A DNA stretch of 64,000 bases from Corylus avellana (taxonomy: Eukaryota; Streptophyta; Magnoliopsida; Fagales; Betulaceae): the NCBI RefSeq assembly GCF_901000735.1, contig NC_081542.1, forward strand, positions 38,064,571 to 38,128,570. The letters run 5' to 3'. Below the pieces are notes generated by a model. It did not search any database. It was not told where the DNA came from and was given only the letters and a program-made list of their open reading frames with translations. Position 1 is the stretch's first letter. Each line of letters opens with the position of its first letter. Below are positions 1 through 11,176 of this stretch, one piece after another. A program made the position numbers and the translations under genes.

Positions 1-153
1 GACATCAGTTTTAAATCATGAATGCACTACTATACATATATAATACATGATATTTAAGGAACATGTCATGGTGTACTCGAAATCGTCTATCAAAGCCCTT
101 AACCCTTTCTTGGTGGGGTTGGTGTCATTTTGAGGGACCTATAGTACAACACT

Positions 154-253
154 NNNNNNNNNNNNNNNNNNNNNNNNNNNNNNNNNNNNNNNNNNNNNNN
201 NNNNNNNNNNNNNNNNNNNNNNNNNNNNNNNNNNNNNNNNNNNNNNNNNNNNN
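154..253. other. Assembly gap, 100 N
   Basis: Exactly 100 N, the usual placeholder for a scaffold gap of unknown size. Sequence left of it belongs to LTR family A and sequence right of it to a transposase-like fragment, so the true distance and order across it are unknown. Confidence 0.99.
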
Positions 254-255
254 AT

Positions 256-750
256 GCATACGCATAGGGGATTGACAATAAGCAGGAGTACGTTGGTCGG
301 GTTTGCCAGGTTGGAACAGGTATTCTACCTATGCGCGACAGCATACACTCTTATTATAGACCAGTCGCACCACGATCACAAACTCCCAGGAGCTCTGGTG
401 TCTCACAAATGATAGAAGCTGCACTACAAGCTGAGCGGGAAAAGCAAAAACTGGAGATGGATGCGCTGTTAGAGGCATAGCGAGAGCAGGCAGCTACGCA
501 GCAAGCTGAAAGGGAGAGGCACAGGGCGGAGATAGCTGCACTATTAGATGCACAATGAGAGCAGGTTGCTGTGCCGCTAGCTGAGAAAGAGGCTAGTATT
601 AGCACTTTGTATGAGGCATGTTTTCGTTAGCTTGAGTCCATGTTGCAGTCGAGGTCCGCGTCTGATATGACTCGAGTTAAGGATGTGCCAGACAAAGAGT
701 CCCCAGCCCGTTTGGTGGAGAGATCGTCGGTGGGGAGTGGATCAGGTAAT
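256..750 (+). pseudogene. En/Spm (Ptta)-type transposase C-terminal remnant
   Basis: One plus-strand frame from 256 reads through a segment like the plant En/Spm or Transposase_24 tail: EYVGRVCQVGTGILP, then a proline/serine linker, then a Gln/Glu/Arg/Ala-rich coiled coil (EREKQKLEMDALLEA) and LESMLQSRS. Four in-frame stops interrupt it, at 265, 478, 556 and 628. The last three are explained by CAG to TAG or CGA to TGA, that is C-to-T changes. The 5' part is lost in the assembly gap. It is a dead fragment. Family assignment rests on recalled motif resemblance; the coiled-coil part alone would not be diagnostic. Confidence 0.55.
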
Positions 751-1569
751 GCAATTTTTTTTTTTTTTTGGGTTTTCTTTAATATATATCCTATACATAT
801 GAATTGGTAATCAACATACGTTTTCACAAAAATAGAGTTCACAATAATCCAAAATATATTTCATATGAGTAGTAAATATGTATGTTTGATATATATAAAA
901 TAGTCGTGCAATGCGGTAAAAATAACAAGAAGTATCCATGTGAGTTTGTACTCACCCGGGTCATAAGGCTCCTCAATAAAATTTTCTTGAGGCTCCACAA
1001 TCTTGAATATTGAGAAAGGACCTATTATTAGTTCTAAACCCGAGCTAAAACGAGTCATAGTCTTAAAATACCCAAAACAAAGGTTTTGCCTGGCTAGCAA
1101 ACGTTTTGTCAAACTGAGCGAACGTTCGGGCTTGAGGCCAAACATTCCGCCAGAAGGTGTGAACGTTCTCTGCTGGGCAGAAAACTTATCTCGGACCAAA
1201 CAGCCTTCTAATCACTCTTAAGCAAGTTCTAAGGACACAACAAGGTTCCTAATATATTTCTACCCCAAAATAACATCTATGTCCATAATAAAATATGTCC
1301 AACAAGAATAAAATGCTAAACCAAAATTAAGGGCAATAAAATAACTATAAGCTCAAAACTACCAATTGAGCTAACTATGAAAAATACTTAAACAACATAA
1401 CAACTAAGTAACAAACAAGCTAGGCTTAGAAGATTACCTCCTTGAAGAAAAACCTCAAAGTAATCTCTCATTCTCCTTCAAGAACTCTCACAACTCACAA
1501 AATCACTTAAGTAGAGGTTCTAGAGGGCAACAAGGGCAAAATCAGACTTACGTGTCGAGTGGAGAAGGG

Positions 1570-1577
1570 TATTTATA
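1570..1577 (-). promoter_or_regulatory. TATA box of LTR family A copy 1
   Basis: TATAAATA on the minus strand, followed in the direction of transcription by ACCCTTCTCCACTCGACAC. The equivalent box in copy 3 is at 46706-46713, so its position is conserved within the family and fixes the LTR orientation as minus. Confidence 0.5.
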
Positions 1578-2260
1578 GGGGTGGAAAGGTTGTGGGCGCT
1601 GCTGTGATAGTTCAGTACGTCACCGAACGTTCGGTACTTATGGGTGAACGTTCAGGTGTACTTTTGTACTTACGCCTAAAAAACTTATTTGTACCTTCCT
1701 GACACAATGTCAACGAATGTTCAGTACTTCTAGCCGAATGTTCGGTTCCAACGCAGTGTTTAGTAAAACAGCCATAACTTTTGCTACGAGTCTCAAAATT
1801 GCGCACGCAACCCCATTTCGGCTCTTTTTGAGACAAATGTCCTTTTAAGACAGTGTTTGCAATGCTTTCTCGTCCTTTTGAAATTATTCCTTAACCTTCA
1901 CACCATAATTGATCCCATACTCATTGGTTACCATATATAAGCTGATTCTTCAATACCACAGGCATCGGTACCTCTGTTGAATGTTCTGTGCAACAGTAAA
2001 TTCTTAAAAAGTCCAAGATCTTACACTTTACCAAATGAGAACCAACTCTAGCATCATGATTAGAGTGTACTGAGCTCTAATTTATTTTCGAGGTATTACA
2101 ATATTAGATTGGATAGGAGCAAGTTTAATTAACAATCTAATCTTATATATACAATAAAATGGGTATAGATTGTATCCAAATCAATATATATATATAAAAT
2201 GATAATTAAAAAATGAGTGTCAAATAAATCATATGAATACAAAATTCCATCATCCCTATA

Positions 2261-3387
2261 TGTTACGTTTTTAGTATTGGCAAATTCGATATGGAAGCAT
2301 ATTTTGATTTATATTTTAAGTCAAGAGTTAAGTTGGCGTAAACGTTGATGCAAGACATAGGAGTTCAAGTTTGAGTATGTTATCTAGATCATAGACTTAG
2401 AGTAACATAGCCATAACTATTGCTTCCAATATCAAATAAAGGAAAGCTTTGTGGCATTTGAAAGCTGATTCAAAGGGCTTCAACTTTATATTTCAAGAAA
2501 CTTCCCAAGTCCGATTTTTACGAGGTCAAAAATGAATTGTTAATTGAAGTTTGAAATTATGGACGGAATGGTTTGATTGGAGTCTCGTTTGGAAGCCGTT
2601 TGAACGGAGTATCTGAAATTATGAACATAATAGCCTGGTTGGAGTCTCGGTTGGAAGCTGCTCAAACAGAATACTTCAAGGTTTCAAGATTTCAACTTAC
2701 GAGATGCTTGGTGCAAGCGCGATTGCAACCCGATCGAACGAAAGTCTTCAACACATAAAATTAAGAGTTCTAGAATCAGCCCATGGCCAGACTCCGTCTG
2801 GAGGCCACCAGCGAGAAAACTATGAAACTCGAGCCAACTTAGTCAGAAAGCTTTGTTTCCTCTCATTCCATGAGCCTAAACTCGAGGCATTAGTCCTTTG
2901 TTGTGAGAGAACTTTACCACCATTCTTGAGTCTAAACAGATCATAATTTTTCCTAGTTTCTTCTTTGCCAGTCAAACCACATAAACGCCAACAACTACCT
3001 AAGTTATAGTTTGAAGCAGATGTGGTTTATTATGAAGGTGATCCATGTAAAAGAATGCCAAAAGTTATGGAGCCATTGTAGTGGGAGGTGACTGTGTCGT
3101 TCACCGGAAATGCGGATTAGGTCTTTAGGGGTACAAAGGATTTGTAAGAACAATTTTTAACATAAGTCTTCTATAATATATGCATTTGGGATTGACTAGC
3201 TCTCAAAGTGGTTTTACTAGTGAAGAGTTTTTCAAAAGCTTTCCACTTTGTTACCAAAATCTTTGTGTTTATGTAGTATTATGTTTTGCTTGATTTTGGT
3301 ATTAATAATTGTGGTAATTAATTAGATTAACTGTTGGTTTTGTAATCTTAATTGTTCTACAAGTTGGGGTCTAAATCTAAGATTTCA
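2261..3387 (+). mobile_element. Copia (SIRE-like) LTR fragment
   Basis: The segment ends TTTCA at 3387, followed two bases later by TGGTATTAGAGCC (3390-3402), a one-base variant of the initiator-Met primer-binding site. The two intact copia LTRs at 6875 and 62216 have the same LTR-end, AT, PBS spacing. The start is set at TGTTACG (2261) as the best TG candidate after family A copy 1 ends, and is uncertain. Imperfect internal repeats around 2565-2660 share the phrase TTGGAGTCTCG with GGAAGC. Confidence 0.5.
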
Positions 3388-3810
3388 ATTGGTATTAGAG
3401 CCTTGTACGTTCACTTTGTTTGGATTAATTTGCTGAGTGAAATCATTGACCCTTATTGTCATGTAAAAATATTAGTCCCTCTAGGGGCAAGAAAGATCAA
3501 AATACTCATGGCATCAAATTCCATGAGTTCTCTAGTTTTGGACATATATGTTGAGTGTCCGAAAGAAAAGTCATGAAAGTTAACCTGATGAATGAGTTAG
3601 ATACCGATGATAACCTGATGAATGAGTTAGATACCGATGATCTACCAAATGAGAATGCAAATTACAAGGCTTTTACCACTTCTATACGGAGTTGTAGTGG
3701 GCCTAGTGCAAATGACACAGTTGACTATGGTTAATTAGTCATCCCGGGATGATTTGCAAGTTGCATAAATAAGCTTTTTAAAGACTGCACCAGATTTTGT
3801 AGGGACAAGT
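3388..3810 (+). pseudogene. Copia leader and decayed gag start
   Basis: The stretch following the PBS-like site at 3390-3402 reads GTACGTTCACTTTGTTTGG, like the leaders of the other copia elements here. A short frame from ATG 3509 stops at 3576; a second frame then reads VNLMNELDTD. It is cut at 3810 by LTR family A copy 2. Nothing downstream resembles protease, integrase or reverse transcriptase. It is a broken 5' end of a copia gag region. Confidence 0.4.
3581..3640 (+). repeat. 30-bp perfect tandem duplication
   Basis: The 30-bp unit beginning TAACCTGATGAATGAGTTAG occurs twice without mismatch (3581-3610 and 3611-3640). It lies in the gag remnant and keeps the reading frame, adding ten codons. 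Confidence 0.95.
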
Positions 3811-5290
3811 TGTAACGCTCCAATAAACAATTAACTAGTAACTATTTCCTAGTACGTCTCCCCGTCAAATCCCACCAACGAACATGACAAAGGGATCACT
3901 AACCCTCGGCAGTAAGTCAACAGAGGAAGACTTAAACTAAACATCAGAGGAATAATATATAGATCATCAATTTAAACAAACCAAAGAAACTAAATGAAAA
4001 CAACATAAGCATAACTCCAAATAGCAATCTCAAATTGACATATATCACAAGTAAAGTTATTACATTCCAAGTCTCAAAATACTATTAAACAAACTAATTA
4101 ACGGTCGATGAGGGTACAACTTCTCGAACAAAAACTTTACCAACTAGTCCGAAGTCAGCTTTCGATCCAGGTCCCCACTCACCATCATTGAAAGCAACTT
4201 TGACTAAGGAACACAAAAGTCCAAAAGCTGGAAAAATGGTACAAGTATAAGGCCACAATTTAGTAGGTAAAATACAAGTTACAGTTTACGGTTTGTGAAC
4301 TTAGTTTGATAAAATGATGAGTCATGCAATATCTACATCAGTTTTAAATCATGAATGCACTACTATACATATATAATACATGATATTTAAGGAACATGTC
4401 ATGGTGTACTCGAAATCATCTATCAAAGCCCTTAACCCTTTCTTGGTGGGGTTGGCGTCGTTTTGAGGGACCTATAGTACAACACTAGTGCCTTAATGTT
4501 GTCGTATACCGTCATCGTTAGGGCCCGATCAGATTTAAACCCTGTATGATCCACAACACTAACGATTCCGTCATTGTGACCACCAATAAAACAAGATTGC
4601 ATCGGTCATTTATAAAGCCATTTGATCAAAGGCAAACATAAACATACACATAAACCTCTAGACAATAGGGTTCAACCCATATAATGGTAGCCCATAGCTC
4701 TTATCCATTCATGAAACACGATGTTATACGATGCAACTTTTATAATCTCTATTCACAATATATTATATCTCACCTCATATGTTTTCCAAAATGAGTACGA
4801 CTTCACATGATTCTAAAAGATGTTTTATGATAGTAGTAAAGATTGACGATTAAAACATAAAATAGTCATGTATCAGTGTGATTTTACTCATTAGGGTCGC
4901 AAAGCTCCTCTACAAAACACTCCTGAGCGTTTTTTACCCTAAAATTTGAGAAAGAATCACTAATCAAAACAAAACCTTAGTCAAAACAACCTAACACAAT
5001 ATTTGTCATTCTGGTAGATTTTTTATCATAGGGATCGATTCATCGAGACCGATCAATCGACAAAGCCATCGATGGATCGGTTTTCTTACAAAAATCCATT
5101 GTCTCCATATCCAACCAATACAAGATTTACAACTCTTCTTAAAATCAAGAACCAATGCTAGTATTTGAGGCAAAATAGGAGAAAACTTAACCTCCGAGTA
5201 ATTGTTATTGATAAAATGGTCACAAATAGATAGCATAACAACTAAGGCCATCTTGTTAGGCTTATATAACCAAAATTCGATACCCTAAAA
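3811..5290 (-). mobile_element. gypsy-like LTR, family A copy 2
   Basis: On the plus strand it opens TGTAACGCTCC, so the minus-strand LTR ends GGAGCGTTACA. Bases 4332-4490 match 1-153 with few differences. The block around 4880-4960 matches the post-TATA segments of copies 1 and 3. The palindromic words here are GATCGATC-like (5032-5085), unlike the GAACGTTC-like words of copies 1 and 3. The minus-strand start is not visible; similarity fades into A-rich low complexity near 5290-5345, so this copy is probably truncated. It interrupts a copia gag remnant at 3810/3811. Confidence 0.55.
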
Positions 5291-5577
5291 AAGAATTATA
5301 TATAAAAAAATAAAAAATAAAAAAAAAATAAAAAAATAAAAACGATGTGTCAAACATAATAGATACAAAGAACTTTCACCTAGTAAACTTTGAAATTACG
5401 AAATTTTCCTTAAATAAAAACTTGTATCCTTCTGAATAAGCTTTCCAAAGCAACCAAGTTTGTTTCAATCTAATGTGGAAATCACAAAATATAATTCTTC
5501 AAGTAAAACGGGTTTGATAAAAAACAGATAAAAACTAGCTTGCATCAATGTGAGCGTGTTAAGGTCTGCACTCCCTA
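5291..5577. other. A-rich tract and unassigned sequence
   Basis: A long A-rich run (5296-5345), then about 230 bases with no supported gene, hairpin or repeat, up to the CCCTA duplication of element B. Confidence 0.6.
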
Positions 5578-5941
5578 CCCTATGTTAGAATATATTGTTT
5601 CTTTTGGTAGAATATTTTATATTTCCCTCATTTTATTTCCTTTGTAGAGTCTATTTATTTTCTTATGTATTTTACGGTTTATTTTGGGTTTCTTGTTAAC
5701 TTCTCATTGTCTGTCTATAAATAAAGTTCTATGTAATAGCTTAAGATAATTCCACAAATATAAGACACATTGAATATATAAGATGTAGCCCATACGTCTC
5801 TCTCCTGCTATGCTCTCTTTCTTTCTCTTTCTTATTTTATTATTTTATATTTTATATATATTTCAACATTGTATCAGAGCCATATTTCTGTTTCTATGAC
5901 TTTCAATAAAAGTCTTATAACGTTTCTCTGGTGTTTTTTAG

Positions 5942-6875
5942 TGTTAGTTCTTGTGTTGGCTTAATTCAGCTCTCAAAATGCAGAGGCTACTGTTCATAGG
6001 CTCAAACACTGATATAGAATGCTCAGAATCCAATCTCCACCATTCATAACGTCCTTGCAAAATTTTAGCTCAATTGGACCACAAACGACCATTGATCGGA
6101 ACTGTTGATCAAGACTGGACAGCATTTCCAAAATGGCTGTCCGGACCTCTAGAAGCTGGGTCCGGACCCAAAATCCAGAAAGCTGCAATTGAGAGTCAGG
6201 TCTAGACCATCAGAAGCTGGGTCCGGACCCAATTTCCAGCAAGTCCATTTTATATAGCCTGTCCGGACACAAGACTTGGATGTCCGGACCCCACGAGTTT
6301 ACGCATATGTAACCCTAGCCGTGTCCGGACACCCACTTATCCCTATCTGGACACGGCCGCTAAATTGCTGTTTATTTTCTATTTAAACAAATTGTTTTGC
6401 CTATTATACGTACGTATTTTGGGAAACAAAAACAAAGAGCTCAGAGAAAGATATTGTTCTAGTTTATGTGAGTAAATATTAAATACGTGAAACCAATCGG
6501 AGTTCCGGTGAAAGAAAATCTTATAGAAGAATTGTGTCAGATGTTCTAGAAAGGGCTACTGCGGTAGAAGTCAAGTGGGTCGCTTGTCGTGTACAAGGAA
6601 GGGTAAATTGCAAAGGTTTAGTAATTCTTCTTGTATTCCTTATTCTTCTTATAGTGGGTTGATTTCCTGGGTTTGGCTACCCCGGAGAGGTTTTTCATTT
6701 AGAGAGTTCTCTAAATGGTTTCCTCTTCGTAACCAAATATTTGTGTTCTTGTTTTTCATTACATATCTGTATTTGGTTGATTATTAATTGTTAGGTCAGA
6801 TCTTATTCCGCTTAATATTTGTGAATCACCTAGACATTTGAATAGGTGTCGTTTGGAGTCGTTTTAAAATTTTCA
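5942..6875 (+). repeat. 5' LTR of gag-only copia element
   Basis: 934 bp, starting TGTTAG and ending TTTCA. Between 6137 and 6345 it carries at least six copies of the palindrome TCCGGA in contexts such as GGTCCGGACCC and TGTCCGGACA. TATTTAAA around 6375 is a candidate TATA element. Confidence 0.93.
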
Positions 6876-6877
6876 AT

Positions 6878-6889
6878 TGGTATCAGAGC
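6878..6889 (+). other. Primer-binding site, initiator tRNA-Met type
   Basis: TGGTATCAGAGC two bases after the 5' LTR, complementary to the 3' end of plant initiator methionine tRNA, as is usual for copia elements. Confidence 0.9.
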
Positions 6890-6944
6890 GGGTTCACTCT
6901 GTCAAAGGATTAAATTCCTGAGTGTGATCCTATATACTTTCTAG

Positions 6945-7874
6945 ATGTCTCAAACTCTTGATTGTTTTGGAACTATTATGTCTTCTGATAAACAGTATTA
7001 TTTTGATTGTGATTCTGATAAAGAAATTGATCTTCAAGAGATTTATAATTTGTTGTTTGTGAAATTCTCTGAGCTACAAGTTATTAATTCCAAGAATCTA
7101 AAGAAACTCAAAGAGGCTGAACATGATAAAGATGAGCTAATTGGTGAATTGAGTGATTCTCTTGATTTGTGTAAAACATTGAAATCTGAAAATCATGATC
7201 TTGCTAATAAAGTTGAGTCATTAGAGAATGAATTAAAAGAGTCCAAAACTCTATTGGAAAAATTCTCTAATAATAATCTTGACAAAATTTTGCATACCCA
7301 AAAGTCTACTTGTGATAAACCTGAGATTGATTTTGACAAGATTATTGCTCATTCCTCTAACCTTGCTTCTTCTTCCAAGAAAGTTTTTGTTGAAACAGAA
7401 AACTTGAAAGAGCCATTGGATAAAGATAAGCTAGTTGTTGTTCACTCCTCAAGAAGAAGAGGAAAAAAAGTCTTAAAGAAAAAGAAGAAAACAGCTACTG
7501 CGACCTCAAGAGGTAAGAAGAGTAAGAAAGGCAAGTACTCTCGTGTTGAGCACTTTTTACCTAGAAGCAACTCCAACTTTGTTTACCTTGCAAGGAACCA
7601 ACCTTCTCAAAGGTTCATTCCTACATGTCATCATTGTGGTAAGATTGGGCATATTCGCCCTATTTGTTTTCAGTTGAATAATCATGAGTCAAAAAGAGAT
7701 TATTTTCATTCTAGGAATAGTCATGAGGAATTATTCAACATGCTAAGGGGTGTTATCACCCAGTTAAATGATTTGGACAAGAGTCGCACATTTGTCCCCA
7801 ATATGAAGAAAGTTTGGATTAAGAAGGTTGATACCATTCACCCATTGAGGGGGAGTGGTAGTGATCTCACCTAA
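6945..7874 (+). CDS. Gag-like protein with CCHC zinc knuckle
   Basis: 309 residues, the only long frame of the element. Residues 1-5 (MSQTL) match the start of the gag at 62287, but the retrotransposon-gag core (UBN2-like) seen there is absent. Instead residue 25 onward is a Glu/Lys/Leu-rich coiled coil to about 115, then a basic block (169-196, rich in Lys/Arg), then one zinc knuckle C228-x2-C231-x4-H236-x4-C241. The tail ends in VWIKKV and HPLRGSGSDLT. In full copia elements this order (gag core, coiled coil, knuckle) belongs to SIRE-like gag. I infer an internal deletion that joined the N-terminal codons to the middle of gag. It would bind nucleic acid and may assemble with helper particles, but has no enzyme domain. 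The start ATG lies 55 bases after the PBS. Confidence 0.85.
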   Translation: MSQTLDCFGTIMSSDKQYYFDCDSDKEIDLQEIYNLLFVKFSELQVINSKNLKKLKEAEHDKDELIGELSDSLDLCKTLKSENHDLANKVESLENELKESKTLLEKFSNNNLDKILHTQKSTCDKPEIDFDKIIAHSSNLASSSKKVFVETENLKEPLDKDKLVVVHSSRRRGKKVLKKKKKTATATSRGKKSKKGKYSRVEHFLPRSNSNFVYLARNQPSQRFIPTCHHCGKIGHIRPICFQLNNHESKRDYFHSRNSHEELFNMLRGVITQLNDLDKSRTFVPNMKKVWIKKVDTIHPLRGSGSDLT

Positions 7875-9522
7875 ATTTAGGTGAGTAAATAACATGTCTA
7901 GGAATTGTTGTTTTACTTATTTTTGAAAATCCTAGAGCATGTTGTTTTTCTTTGCTTTGCATTTTTTTTTTTTTTCGCTTTCTAGTTTATGCATTGCAAT
8001 TTTTTTTGTTACACTTTTTGTGTGAAGAGTGTATAAATGTTTGTTTGGAGATTCTTGTTATGACGCATATTCATAAATGACTTTTCAAGAAATTCATATG
8101 TTATGATCTTTGAAAGGCTTATAGATGAGATGTTGTGTGCAAACTACCAAGATTTTTGTCTACTTGCTAATCAAGTGTTCATGAATGTGTAATGTCTTGT
8201 GAAGACCTAGAAGTAGTTATTAAACCAAGTCATTATTTTGTAGTGGGACCTATAAGATGTAATGAAAGTTTAATGCTAAAGGACGTTCATGTAGTGCCTG
8301 TTGTAATCTCAATTCAAGCATGTTGTTTTTTTTTCTTTGTGCATTGCATTTTTGTTTGTTTTACATTTGTTTTCGTTCATATGCATTTCTTTTGTGAAAA
8401 TTTTCAAAAAGACAAAAATATGTTACTTTGATTGTTTTCTTTTCTTTCTTTTGTCTTATGTACCTAGATAGTCCATTAATTTCTCATGTTGCTTTTTATA
8501 GATTTAATTCCTTGCGTCTTAGAATGTTCTTAATATGCATGAGATGAAAATTTGTGTCAATGGACTTGTGTTTGTGGTTACCTAAAGCCTGAGCTTATGT
8601 GGTACATTTTGCCTATGTTTTATCTCTTGTGCACATTTAAGCTTAAATTGAGGTTTTGTTTCACTTTATTTGTGAGGTATGTTAGGTAACCATATGAGGT
8701 TTTTGACTAGTCATATTTTTCAAATTGACCATATGCTAGTTGAACCTAGGGCTTAAAAATTCCTGCTTTCTCTTTTGTGATAAGCACCAAAAGTTTAAGA
8801 ACACTTTCTCAAAGAGAAAAATAAACAAGATAGTGAAACAAATAAAATCAAAAGATCGTATTCCAAAAGGAATTTATTTCATTGTGTCAAACTTGTGCAA
8901 AATGTATTACAAAGAGAAATGTATAGGATGAGAGTGGCTAGGCCTTAGTATGATAAGGTTTGACTTTTGATTTGATATACTTGTCAAAACCTCATGGTGG
9001 TGAAACTTTCTCCTCATTTTATAAGTTGAAAATTTTTCTCTTTGGATGGCTTACACACACACCACACAAGCATGAGTTGAATGGAACATTTTTCTTTGCT
9101 TGGGTTAAGCAATATGAGCTTCTTGCAATTTCTAGTCTCATGTATATTTTGCATATTTGGAGCATGTTTGGGATATTCATTGTGCAATACATGAGTCATT
9201 GATGTATGTATCATGTGTGTTCATTTGACTTTTGAGGGGGAGAAACATGTTTTGCTTTTTTAGCTTCTTGTTGATTATTGAGTCATATGTTGAGGGGGAG
9301 TTTTTGGTGATGTGTGTTCATGATCTTGCATTCTACGTCATTTTTTTTTTTTATCATGAGTTTTATTTTTGTATTCCTGTTCCACATATGCCTTGATGTA
9401 TTTTGTGAAGTGTTTCAGGAAATATGAAGACCTTTTGTCATTCTGTGACAAAAAGGGGGAGTAAATATGGGGAGATGATGGGATTGGCTCGGCTCGGCAT
9501 TTTGGTTTTGTCACTGAATTGC
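7875..9522 (+). other. Non-coding internal region of gag-only copia element
   Basis: About 1.65 kb, T-rich, with only short frames and no pol domain. Phrases such as GAGGGGGAG recur at 9234, 9292 and 9526, purine runs of the kind found near copia polypurine tracts, so this probably derives from the region after pol. Confidence 0.6.
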
Positions 9523-9535
9523 CAAAGGGGGAGTT
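9523..9535 (+). other. Polypurine tract of gag-only copia element
   Basis: AAAGGGGGAG immediately before the 3' LTR, the normal site of plus-strand priming. Confidence 0.75.
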
Positions 9536-10469
9536 TGTTAGTTCTTGTGCTGGCTTAATTCAGTTCCCAAAATGCAGAGGCTACTGTTCATAGGCTCAAA
9601 CACTAATATAGAATGCTCAGAATCCAATCTCCACCATTCATAACGTCCCTGCAAAATTTCATCTCAATCGGACCACAAACGCCCATCGATCGGAGCTGTT
9701 GATCAAGACTAGACAGCATTTTCAGAATGGCTGTCTGGACCGCCAGAAGCTGGGTCCGGACCCAAAATCCAGAAAGCTGCAATTGAGAGTCAGGTCCGGA
9801 CCATCAGAAGCTAGGTCCGGACCCAATTTCCAGCAAGTCCATTTTATATGGCATGTCCGGACACAAGACTTGGATGTACGGACCCCATGGGTTTACGCAT
9901 ATGTAACCCTAGCCGTGTCCGGACACCCACTTATCCCTGTCCGGATATGGCCGCTAAATTGCTGCTTATTTTCTATTTAAACAAACTGTTTTGCCTATTA
10001 TACGTATGTATTTTGGGGAACAAAAACAGAGAGCTCAGAGAGAGATATTGTTCTAGTTTATGTGAGTAAAGATTAAATACGTGAAGCCAATCGGAGTTCC
10101 TGTGAAAGGAAATCTTATAGAAGAATTGTGCTAGATGTTCTAAAAAGGGCTACTGCGGTAGAAGTCAAATGGGCCGCTTGTCGTGTACAAGGAAGAGTAA
10201 ATTGCAAAGGTTTTGTAATTCTTCTTGTATTCCTTATTCTTCTTATAGTGGATTGATTTCCTGGGTTTGGCTGCCCCGAAGAGGTTTTACATTTAGAGAG
10301 TTCTCTAAATGGTTTCCTCTTCGTAACCAAATATCCGTGTTCTTGTTTTTCATTACATATCTGTATTTGGTTGATTATTAATTGTTAGGTCAGATCTTAT
10401 TCCGCTTAATATTTGTGAATCACCTAGACATTTGAATAGGTGTCGTTTGGAGTCATTTTAGAATTTTCA
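9536..10469 (+). repeat. 3' LTR of gag-only copia element
   Basis: 934 bp, the same length as the 5' LTR, TGTTAG to TTTCA, followed by the TTTAG duplication at 10470-10474. Several TCCGGA palindromes of the 5' LTR are mutated here. Confidence 0.93.
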
Positions 10470-10515
10470 TTTAGCATTCTTTTCTGATGATCTCCAAATT
10501 TTGTTGTGATCCACG

Positions 10516-10870
10516 GCTTTATTCCTTGGCAAATCTTGGCACAATGTGGTTTAGCCCTTCATAGGATTTTTAACGGCTAGTTTATGTTCTCCAGCCTTAT
10601 TGTAAGTTGTGGCTTGACCCTTCACCGGATTCTTTTAGCGGCTTGTCTCCATTCTTAGGTATTTCTCTGCCCGTCACTTTTAGCCTTTCTCGTCTCTCTT
10701 ATCGGCGAACCGTGGCACAATGTAGTTTTGCCCTTCATAGGATATAATGGCTAGTATCCATTCTCCAACCATCATTGTCAATTGCGGCTTGGCCCTTGAC
10801 CGGATTCTTTTAGCGGCTTGTCTCTGTTCTCTGGTATTTCTCCGGCTGTCACTTTCAGCCTTTCTCGCTG
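10516..10870 (+). repeat. 176-bp tandem duplication inside element B
   Basis: CACAATGTGGTTTAGCCCTT (10540) recurs as CACAATGTAGTTTTGCCCTT (10716), and similarity continues through CCGGATTCTTTTAGCGGCTT to CTTTCTCG. Two diverged copies make up most of B's remaining internal sequence; neither is coding. Confidence 0.8.
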
Positions 10871-11176
10871 GCATTGTCTTGATCCAACCATCAACTTCGG
10901 ATGCCTTTAATTCCTTCTCTTTTTCAAACTCAAGTTTACACCTTGAGCTTGAGGGGATGTTATAATATATTATTTGCTTTGTTAGAATATATTACTTCCT
11001 TTGTTAGAATATTTTATATTTCCCTTATTTTATTTCCTTCGTAGAGTTTATTTATTTCCTCATGTATTTTAGGGTTTATTTTGGGTTTCTTACTCTCTAC
11101 TCATTGTTTCTCTATAAATAGAGATCTATGTAATAGTGTAAGACAATTCAACAAATATAAGACACAGTGAATATAT

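Larger units (their letters stand above)
1..2101 (-). mobile_element. gypsy-like LTR, family A copy 1 (interrupted)
   Basis: Bases 1-153 repeat 4332-4484 almost exactly, and 815-1200 aligns with 45530-45620 plus 46062-46350, so this is one of three copies of the same LTR. On the minus strand it begins TGTAATACCTCG at 2101, and copy 2 ends GGAGCGTTACA, the TG...CA ends expected of an LTR. A minus-strand TATAAATA lies at 1570-1577. Palindromic words built on GAACGTTC are scattered on both sides of it. The middle is lost to the assembly gap and to a transposase-like fragment. No retroviral-type genes are attached. Assignment to a Tekay/Del-like gypsy lineage is inferred from the end sequence only. 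Confidence 0.6.
5942..10469 (+). mobile_element. Complete gag-only copia element (TR-GAG type), SIRE-like
   Basis: Two direct LTRs of exactly 934 bp (5942-6875 and 9536-10469) start TGTTAGTTCTTGTG and end TTTCA. The element is flanked by a perfect 5-bp duplication TTTAG (5937-5941 and 10470-10474). The internal region (2,660 bp) has a PBS, one gag-like frame and a polypurine tract, but no protease, integrase, reverse transcriptase or RNase H, so mobility would need enzymes supplied elsewhere. By eye the first 220 bp of the two LTRs differ at about 17 sites, mostly transitions, so the insertion is not recent. A second member with the same LTR family starts at 61346. Confidence 0.93.

Noticed and set aside
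860..1221. Open frames over the palindrome-rich segment of LTR copy 1
   Set aside because: Homologous segments in copies 2 and 3 do not preserve the frames.
6575..6787. 70-residue frame repeated at 10169-10381
   Set aside because: Falls in both LTRs of the same copia element; non-coding LTR sequence.
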